In this document: positions 59,270-64,000 of the stretch, one piece after another
Layout of the letters: each line of letters opens with the position of its first letter
How positions within the stretch are numbered: position 1 is the stretch's first letter
Assembly: GCF_017591425.1 (NCBI RefSeq)
Contig: NW_024467120.1
Location: forward strand, 3,348,001 to 3,412,000
Source of the DNA: Ochotona curzoniae
Lineage: Eukaryota; Chordata; Mammalia; Lagomorpha; Ochotonidae
Length of the DNA: 64,000 nt
Reading direction: 5' to 3'
Made by a program: the position numbers and the translations under genes
Notes under the pieces: model-generated
Database searches by the model: none
Seen by the model: only the letters and a program-made list of their open reading frames with translations
What the model was told of the DNA's origin: nothing

Positions 59270-61128
59270 AACTAGGCTATGTCTCTGCCCCTACTGAGCC
59301 AATGTAAACTGTGTGTGGGTATGGACGAGCCATGGCTGGACTGAAACATCAAACAGTAAGAACCAGAATGGGTTGAAGGCCAGCAAGGAAAGGCCACTGT
59401 TCCTACTAGACAGGAGGTGGACTAAATAGGGTTGGCTCGTGGACCCACTAATATGTGCAAAATCTGGCACTGGGAGAGGTTCTGATGGAGCAGCCTGTGC
59501 AACTCCTCTGGCAGGACACAGTCCCTGCAGGTAAGCACAAGAAGCATTATAGGGGACAGCCCAGACCAGGCCATGGAAAGGTATCCACTGGCATACATTT
59601 GGCATGTGTTGGGTGCAGACCAGGTGGAACCAGTTCATGTCATCCACTGGCAAATCCGAGCACCAGAACAGAGTGTGGGTCAGGCCAGGTTTGGTCATGA
59701 CACAAACCAGTGCACATTATGGAATGCCAAGGTGAGGTGATCAGTACCAGATGTGGCCGCAGCACCCCACCAGCACACGTGAGAACCAGGAAGGGAGGGG
59801 GCAAGGCCGGAAGGGGGAATGTGGGCTCCCCTACTGGAAGGCTACTGGAAGGCTAACCCATGGAGAACATGGGTTGGGATGGGGACAGAACAGGCTAAGC
59901 AGGGCTACAACACTTGTGGCCTCATGTGAACTAGATCAGGGAAAAACCAGCTTGGGCTGACTGTTCAGACTGGTGCAAGCAAAAATTAGAGTGGGTGAGA
60001 GTTGGTTGGGCTTTTCCTCAGCATCAGCTGGCCAATGCTGGCACTGGAGGCTAAATCTGTCAAGTTTAATTCCGGAACTACCTGAAGAGTGCAAAATCCA
60101 GGAGTGGGAGTGGCCTAGACGGGAAATAGTGGGCACCTCCCTTTTGGGTTACCACTCCTATTGGAGAGCACAAAAACCAGGATTGGGACAGGGGTGGCTA
60201 GGCAGAAAGGCAACCAACAGCATGTGTGTGGGCTGGATAGTAGAGCTGATTAGGTTGAACTAGGCTTTAATGCTCATAAACATGTATGAGAGCTGAATGG
60301 GATGTGGGACAGACTGGACTAGTCTGCTGCATATACTGGCAAGCACGGGAACCATGGCAGGGGGCAGGGCTGGTGGGGGTTATTGTAGGTTGCTCCGACT
60401 AGACTGTAACACCCACTAGTTCCAGTAGAAGACAGGGCTGGAAACAGAACTGACCCAGCAATTACAACTACCAGCTGATTGGGATGATAGACTGTACCGG
60501 GCCCTGTACTTACAAGTGCACAAGTAAGAATCCGGTCTGGGATCACCTCAGACAAAGTTTCTTTTGGGATCTCCCCAATCGAACTGCCGGACTCAGAACC
60601 CATGGTCTGCCATGGAGTACAAGTGCCAGAGCCAAGCATCCTCAGAGGCTCAGATGGAGCAGTGGACAGCATACCCAGCTGCACACGGAGGATATGGCAG
60701 TCTATCGGAACCTGCAGAGGATACCTGGCACCACAACAGAGGACAGAACAAATCAATCAACTACCCCAGGCATACATTGGCAGTGAAAAACTGGGCAAAC
60801 AGAGACTCTCAGGTGGACTATGTCAATCAGTGAATTCTGTAACCACTTCATCGTGCTTGGAATGATGAGATTGGCAGCAATTCAGACCTGTTGAACTATT
60901 AAAACCACTTGAGCAGTGCCCTCAGCGCACATTCTACATCAGGAACCCTGGGATGGGTGGAGACTGGATGGGGCTTCTCCCTTTATCTCCCTCTTTACCC
61001 CAGATACAGGACAAAAAAACCAATGTGGAAGAAATAGTCTTACCCACTTTCCTGTAGCCCTGGGCCCTCTTTTGCTCTAATTAACTATGTAAAGATTGTC
61101 AAAAATAAAGAAAAAAATGAAAAAAAAT
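59270..61128 (+). mobile_element. VNTR-containing poly(A)-tailed retroelement, copy B
   Basis: The element ends with AATAAAG, an A-rich tail (61102-61127) and a possible degraded target-site duplication (taacattctcgaaa near 59257; taacttccttgaaa at 61128). About 59440-60440 is a degenerate array of roughly 70-80 bp units with themes 'ccactggca', 'gaaccagga', 'gggctggg' and 'caacac'. The 3' 680 bp is non-repetitive and shared with copy A ('acccagcaattacaactacc', 'ggatatggcagtctatcgga', 'agtcttacccactttcctgt'). It has no recognisable ORF. It could be the 3' UTR of a divergent L1 or a non-autonomous composite element. Confidence 0.6.
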
Positions 61129-61914
61129 AACTTCCTTGAAAGGAATTCTTGATTTGTGATCTAGTCTGATAATATACTGTTATGTTTGGGAGGTTTTAAG
61201 AAAGCAGTACATTATTTTTAAAAATTTAACATGAATTAGTTTTGTTTTAACAGGGGACTTAAACCAAGCTTGTTCACGGGTCAACCGATCCTGCTTTTAC
61301 TTTAAAGGAATTAGTCCAGTCTTGTAGCATCAGGTCGCCGTCTCCAAAGCAAAATACAACTGAGAGGGAAAAAAATTGGAACTGACCCTGTTTGCTTTGT
61401 TGGCAGCCTGAGGACGTGAGAGGAAACAGGCTTGTTTCTTATTTGTCAAAATTTTGGCCTGTCGCAGCTTTCTTTGCACAATTAATTGTAGGATTTGAAT
61501 ATTCTTTAACCTGAGCTGACCATGTAGGATTTAAAATTAGCAAAGTGATTATATTTAGTGGGCCACGGATTGAAGGGAGATGGCAATACGCTGATGAATT
61601 TGCACATTGTGAAGTGAAATGGGTCATGGCAGCAGATGGCCCTGGAAGAAGCAAAAATTAACACTGGTGTTGCTTGCACTTCCCCTTTGACTTCCTCAAT
61701 GGAACCCTGCCACACGATGGTGTTCATTGCAAATGAGGTCAAGGAAATGTGGTTTGCTGCATGGGTAATCAACAACAGTTACGAGCTGTCAAAAATAATA
61801 TTTTGATCTTACAGTCCATACTGAAATTTAAATAGAAAACAATGCTAGGTGTTCATTTGCCGTCACTGACATCCTCTTAGTCCCAGCGGCTAACAGGGCT
61901 GCTTCATACTGTTT
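61129..61914. other. Unique AT-rich intergenic segment
   Basis: No transposable element is recognised. The segment holds homeodomain-type AATTAATTG (about 61480) and many TTTAAA/ATTA motifs, with little simple sequence. It could be a conserved regulatory element, but conservation cannot be tested here. Confidence 0.35.
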
Positions 61915-62015
61915 AATCTGTGCCATAAACCTGAGGAAGGATTATGCTAATCTGCACTTTGCAAATAAAGGAAAGGGAGATTCAGAGAGCGCGCCAATCA
62001 AGTTCAAGTCAGTGC
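61915..62015 (+). mobile_element. MIR fragment
   Basis: 'tgtttaatctgtgccataaa', 'tgaggaaggattatgctaat' and 'aaaggaaagggagattcaga' resemble the MIR core. Confidence 0.45.
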
Positions 62016-62306
62016 TTTTTGTTCGGTTTTTGTGGTCATTGAAACCCGAAGATATTTCTACCTATATGAAGTTTAGAAGAAGCTCATTGTTTAGCTTTCC
62101 ATTTTCTCACTCAACGACTCCAGTGCACCTTGGAGAACTGGCTAAAGCAAGATCTGTAACAGGAAAGGTAGAAGATAGCCTAGAACACTCACATCAAATA
62201 GCAGGACATACATCAAACACTATCAGGATTATCTCTCAAGAGTCCTCATTGGCCCAAGAGGAACACATTTCAGCATCAGTGTGGTTGATCATTAAGGTGG
62301 ATGAGA

Positions 62307-62637
62307 GGGCCCGGCGGCGTGGTCTAGTGGCTAAAGTCCTCGCCTTGAACTCTCCGGGATCCCATATGGGTGCCGGTTCTAATCCTGGCTGCTCCACTTC
62401 CCATCCAGCTCCCAGCTTGTGGCCTGGGAAAGCAGGATGGCCCAAGACTTTGGGACCCTGCACCCGCGGGGGAGACCTGGAGGAAGTTCCTGGTACATGG
62501 CTTTGGATCGGCACAGCACCGGCTGTTGCAGTCACTTGGGCAGTGAATCATCGGATGGAAGATCTTCCTCTCTGCCTCTCCTCCTCTCTGTATATCTGAC
62601 TTTGTAATAAAAATAAATAAATCTTTAAAAAAAAAAA
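62307..62637 (+). mobile_element. C-type SINE
   Basis: It runs from 'gggcccggcggcgtggtcta' to 'aaataaataaatctttaaaa'. Flanks are tggatgaga and tgggtgaga. A short body deletion removes the 'cagtcgagg' segment. Confidence 0.93.
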
Positions 62638-62774
62638 TGGGTGAGAACACAGAACGCTTTTGCTGATACAACATAGGATATGCTTAAAGCCATTGGGTTA
62701 CTGGAGCAACTGCAGCCTGATATTCCGTAAGTTTCACTTTGAAGAAGAAAGAATTAAGCTAGTTTTTCTCTTTC

Positions 62775-63450
62775 TCTCTTTTTTTAGTGCCACAGCTTGA
62801 GTGTATCCCCCTGGAAACCATGTGTTGGAAACTTAAGTCTCCAAAGTCATGTATTTGATGATCATTAAAATCAAATGCGGCCAGGAAGCTGCAGTCCCCG
62901 GGGTGGCAGAAAAAGGAAGAAAGAACCAAACTAGCGAGCTCACTTTGTCTCAGCGTGGGATGTTCTCCCTCATGGTATGATGCCCTAACAAAGCCCTTTC
63001 TCTGGGACCAACACAATGACTCAAGTGGCTAATCCTCCCTTTGCAGGCACTGGAATCCCTTTGGAGCGTCAGTTCATATCCTGGCTGCTCCACTTCCCAC
63101 CCAGCTCTTTGCTTGTAGGCTGGCAAAGCAGTGGAGGATGGACCAAAGCCTTGGGACCCTGCACCCACGTGGGAGACCCAAAGGAAGCTTCTGGCTCCTG
63201 GCTTCAGATTGGCTCACCTCTGGCCATTGTGCCCCTTTGGGGATTGAACTAGCAAATGAAAGATCTTTCTCTCTATCTCCTTCTCTGTAAACCTGCCTTT
63301 GTGATAAAAATTAATAGCTCTTTAAAAAAAGAAAAGAAGAAAGAAAGAAAGCCCTTTCTCTCCCACATTCTTGGATACCTTTGGACCTCCAGCCTCTAGA
63401 ACGCCGAATAAGCAACTATTCATTAAAAAAATCACCCGGTTTGCAAAAAC
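62775..63450 (+). mobile_element. MaLR-like LTR remnant split by a SINE
   Basis: 'gtgtatccccctggaaacca', 'gtgttggaaacttaagtctc' at the 5' side and 'cttggatacctttggacctc', 'cagcctctagaacgccgaat' at the 3' side match MaLR/MLT-type LTR ends. The SINE at 63004-63347 interrupts it. Confidence 0.55.
63004..63347 (+). mobile_element. C-type SINE with perfect target-site duplication
   Basis: It runs from 'gggaccaacacaatgactca' to an AAAAGAAGAAAGAAAG tail. Aaagccctttctct occurs exactly at about 62990-63003 and 63348-63361. Confidence 0.92.
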
Positions 63451-63730
63451 AGCCTGGCATTTATCTTTGTTATATGAACTGTTTGGACAGATTGGTCATT
63501 TTCTCCTAGTTTCGGCCCTTAAAATGAATCAAATATTTTCCTTTGAAGTTCAATACATAAATTAGATCAAGTCGGTTGGATAGGGGTTTGAATTACGAAA
63601 CCTTCTCTTGCATCTTTTTCATCCTTTCAGCAAAGATTCTAACAGGATCTTCAAGGAGCGCAGTTGAAAATTCCGGATGAGCTGATGCCTATTGTCTCTT
63701 GAAAGCTGGAGGAAAAATCATCCTTTATGA
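63451..63730. other. Unique sequence with an exon-like block
   Basis: A good acceptor-like tract (catcctttcag, ending 63630) is followed 103 bases later by a GTGAGT donor-like site at 63734. All three frames of the block between them contain stops, so it cannot be an internal coding exon. Confidence 0.3.
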
Positions 63731-64000
63731 AATGTGAGTTTCAGATGTGAAGCTGTTTCCCACTTGATTTCCCAAAGGTCAAGATATTCCACTTTGATGC
63801 TGGAAGTTGCTGCTAGCACAGATGTACTGATCAACGGAGTGTTGGTTCCAGATGCAGGTCATGCCTGGAATGTTCCAGCTGTGGCAACAGCATGTGTGCT
63901 AGTCATTATGGGCCTGATCCTACTGCCTCAAGGGCTTAAAATTCTGGAAGTTCATGAAAATAAATGTGGATCAAGTACAAAATTGAAAGGGGAAGAAGTA
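63731..64000 (+). other. Open frame running off the window edge, unassigned
   Basis: One plus-strand frame stays open for 90 codons to the last base. It includes an EVAASTDVLINGVLVPDAGH stretch followed by a hydrophobic VATACVLVIMGLILL segment. I do not recognise the family. It may be chance, a pseudogene fragment or the start of something beyond the window. Confidence 0.2.

Noticed and set aside
62012..62599. A 195-codon plus-strand ORF
   Set aside because: More than half lies inside the SINE at 62307, and the same peptide pattern occurs in frames of many other SINE copies.
61129..64000. First exon of GMPR, the gene downstream of MYLIP in human
   Set aside because: I searched for its expected N-terminal coding pattern and a CpG-rich promoter and saw neither. 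The gene probably starts beyond the window.

Overview
The window is vertebrate nuclear DNA from a placental mammal. Its repeats point to a lagomorph. About forty tRNA-derived SINEs of the C-repeat type are present, each with a 5' head around GGATCCCATATGGGCGCCGG, a body around GGAAAGCAGTCGAGGA and a CTCTCTGT/AATAAATCTT tail. Their exact form differs from the rabbit consensus as I remember it, which makes a pika (Ochotona) more likely than a rabbit or hare. The species call is inference.

The only protein gene I can support is the 3' part of MYLIP (IDOL), an E3 ubiquitin ligase of the FERM-RING type, on the plus strand. Five coding exons (5811-5996, 6385-6582, 7161-7325, 8129-8549, 9724-9813) join in frame to 352 complete residues, which corresponds to residues 94-445 of a 445-residue protein. 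Exons 1-2 and the promoter lie upstream of base 1, so bases 1-5810 are the 3' end of intron 2. The 3' UTR runs to an AATAAA at 11241. The fourth intron in the window has a GC donor instead of GT.

From about 11.3 kb to 64 kb I find no protein-coding gene. This is consistent with the intergenic space downstream of MYLIP (GMPR follows it in human), but no GMPR exon is visible. The interval is a mosaic of transposable elements. Ancient mammalian material includes MIR, L2, old L1 fragments and MaLR-like LTRs. Lagomorph-specific material includes old and young C-type SINEs, two L1 3' ends, one well-bounded solo LTR (46709-47284) and a pair of related LTR-like elements (20672-21235, 38073-38632). 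Several insertions are nested, which gives a relative chronology.

The most unusual content is a pair of colinear, roughly 1.8-1.9 kb, poly(A)-tailed elements (about 21940-23830 and 59270-61128). They have no ORF I recognise and contain a long, degenerate, GC-rich array of roughly 70-80 bp units. They look like either an unusual L1 3' UTR or an SVA-like composite non-autonomous retroelement. A second notable item is a shortened SINE variant, seen in two copies, that shares one deletion junction.
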